Shown here piece after piece: positions 63,251 through 64,000 of a DNA stretch of 64,000 nucleotides; position 1 is the stretch's first letter; every line of letters begins with the position of its first letter. The translations under genes and the position numbers were made by a program. The DNA comes from Opitutia bacterium ISCC 52. GTDB lineage: Bacteria > Verrucomicrobiota > Verrucomicrobiia > Opitutales > UBA2995. Location of the stretch: positions 3,677,894 to 3,741,893 of the forward strand of contig CP076040.1 in the NCBI GenBank assembly GCA_014529675.2, read 5' to 3'. The notes beneath the pieces were generated by a model. The model was not told the DNA's origin and ran no database searches. It saw only the letters and a list, made by a program, of their open reading frames with translations.

Positions 63251-63595
63251 ATGCCTCAGATATCCGTCATCACCAATCAACCAAAGCCCAAAGATGAAGC
63301 ATCGCTGAGAAAGCAGCTTTCGTCCCAATTAGCCGAGTGGCTTAACAAGCCGGAGTCCTACTGCATGGTGCATACGCAATTCGATGCTGGGTTATCCTTC
63401 GGAGGCACAGAGGAACCGGCAGCAACGGTAGAACTAGCCTCACTCGGGTTAAGTGAGGACCAACCCGCTCAATTAACACCTCTCATCTGCGATTTCCTAC
63501 TTCAGCAGCTAAACATTGAAGCCACTCGGGTATACATCCGTTTCGATTCTCCCGCTCGAACACATTGGGGATGGGATAAAAAGACCTTTGGTTAG
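63251..63595 (+). CDS. MIF/phenylpyruvate tautomerase-like protein
   Basis: 114 residues, the usual MIF length. Met is followed by Pro ('MPQISVITNQ'), whose N-terminal amine is the catalytic base of this superfamily once Met is removed. 'SYCMVHTQFDAGLSFGGTEEPAATVELASLG' and 'VYIRFDSPARTHWGWDKKTF' match MIF/D-dopachrome tautomerase, with 'NGxTF' replaced by 'KKTFG'. It may tautomerise phenylpyruvate or a similar enol. Its genomic role is unclear; the neighbours are aroK and an SCO gene. Confidence 0.8.
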   Translation: MPQISVITNQPKPKDEASLRKQLSSQLAEWLNKPESYCMVHTQFDAGLSFGGTEEPAATVELASLGLSEDQPAQLTPLICDFLLQQLNIEATRVYIRFDSPARTHWGWDKKTFG

Positions 63596-63613
63596 AACAG
63601 GCAGCAACTGCCC

Positions 63614-64000
63614 CTAGTTCCAGCCTTTGAGCATCACCTCAAGTCGATTGTATACGTCTTCTAATTTCCATCGCGTTCCAGGAATACGATGAAAGATCTT
63701 TCCTTGCGTATCCAAAACCAAGACCACCATGGAGTGGTTGAGAATGGTTTTTTCACTCGGAGCGACGACAACGCCGACCTGCTTGGTAAGATAGTCTAAA
63801 GTTTTCTTAGACCCTGTAAGCATCCAATACCCCCCATGATCGACACTCCGCTCGTCTAAGAATTCGTAGCACAATCCAGGCGTATCAAACTCTGGATCCA
63901 GACTGACAGATACCAAACACACTGAATCCGCCAATCCTGCGGCTTCTAGTTTATCCTGCAATTCTGCCATGCGATCAGCCGTGGCTGGACTCATCGAAGG
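63614..64000 (-). CDS. SCO-family protein, truncated by window end
   Basis: Partial, running past the window edge. The visible C-terminal ~127 residues show the thioredoxin-like fold of SCO1/SenC: 'VCLVSVSLDPEFDTP', 'WMLTGSKKTLDYL', the ligand His in 'TILNHSMVVLVLDTQGKIF', and a closing 'LEDVYNRLEVML'. The CxxxC motif would lie in the unseen part. The 'MSPATADRM' segment at the visible start corresponds to the 'CPTTTARM'-type region just after the CxxxC of SCO proteins. It is the second SCO paralogue of the window. Confidence 0.75.
   Translation of the reverse strand, partial: PSMSPATADRMAELQDKLEAAGLADSVCLVSVSLDPEFDTPGLCYEFLDERSVDHGGYWMLTGSKKTLDYLTKQVGVVVAPSEKTILNHSMVVLVLDTQGKIFHRIPGTRWKLEDVYNRLEVMLKGWN

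Noticed and set aside
63600-63612. Terminator between the tautomerase and SCO genes
   Set aside because: GGCAG-CAA-CTGCC is only a 5-bp stem with no T run on either strand.

Overview
The window reads as a gene-dense chromosomal segment of a free-living Gram-negative heterotroph, most likely a member of the Verrucomicrobiota near the Opitutia/Puniceicoccales. This is an inference from protein character and gene company (short divergent Rho, pseudopilin genes, KorAB, lipid A-type acyltransferase, weak Shine-Dalgarno sequences, roughly even base composition by eye). No rRNA, tRNA, CRISPR array or prophage was seen. Both strands are used heavily. Many convergent gene pairs touch or overlap, so there is little room for intrinsic terminators.

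Region by region. 0-2.7 kb: the end of a CehA/McbA-type metallohydrolase, then a decaying patch (orphan C-terminal fragment of a DUF3857-type protein, a LolA-like secreted protein, a truncated and frameshifted S41 peptidase). 2.8-14.5 kb: housekeeping genes, namely HAD hydrolase, DUF721/DciA-like protein, korA-korB, rpsO, pnp, surE, an unrecognised ATP-grasp-like protein, and prfB with its classical +1 programmed frameshift. 14.5-21.2 kb: cysH, a P1B-4 metal ATPase with a Fur-family-like 7-1-7 operator upstream, a DinG-type helicase, a MOSC protein and a RAYT transposase bracketed by REP-like inverted ends. 21.2-32.8 kb: xerC/D, a YgjP-type metallopeptidase, mazG, trpC, rsmA, UDP-glucose dehydrogenase, an aminotransferase, ftsH, tilS, serS. 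33-42.9 kb: an acyltransferase-glycosyltransferase fusion, an HDAC-like deacetylase, an acetyl-CoA hydrolase/GNAT gene cut by an in-frame amber codon, a fused 5-oxoprolinase and two pseudopilins. 43-51.7 kb: rho, a conserved protein of unknown function, hisF, a zinc/manganese ABC transporter and a YHYH/YwqK-like/SCO operon.

51.7-62.6 kb is the most unusual part. A tightly overlapping minus-strand operon encodes an acyl carrier-dehydratase fusion, a ketosynthase with an atypical active-site loop, two short-chain reductases and four glycosyltransferases. It is flanked by a divergent glycosyltransferase-thioesterase pair and a convergent Sfp-type phosphopantetheinyl transferase. Together these supply carrier protein, carrier activation, chain extension, ketoreduction, dehydration, chain release and glycosylation. 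I interpret it as a dedicated glycolipid or polyene-like acyl pathway that I cannot match to a named system. The window ends with aroK, a MIF-like tautomerase and part of a second SCO protein.
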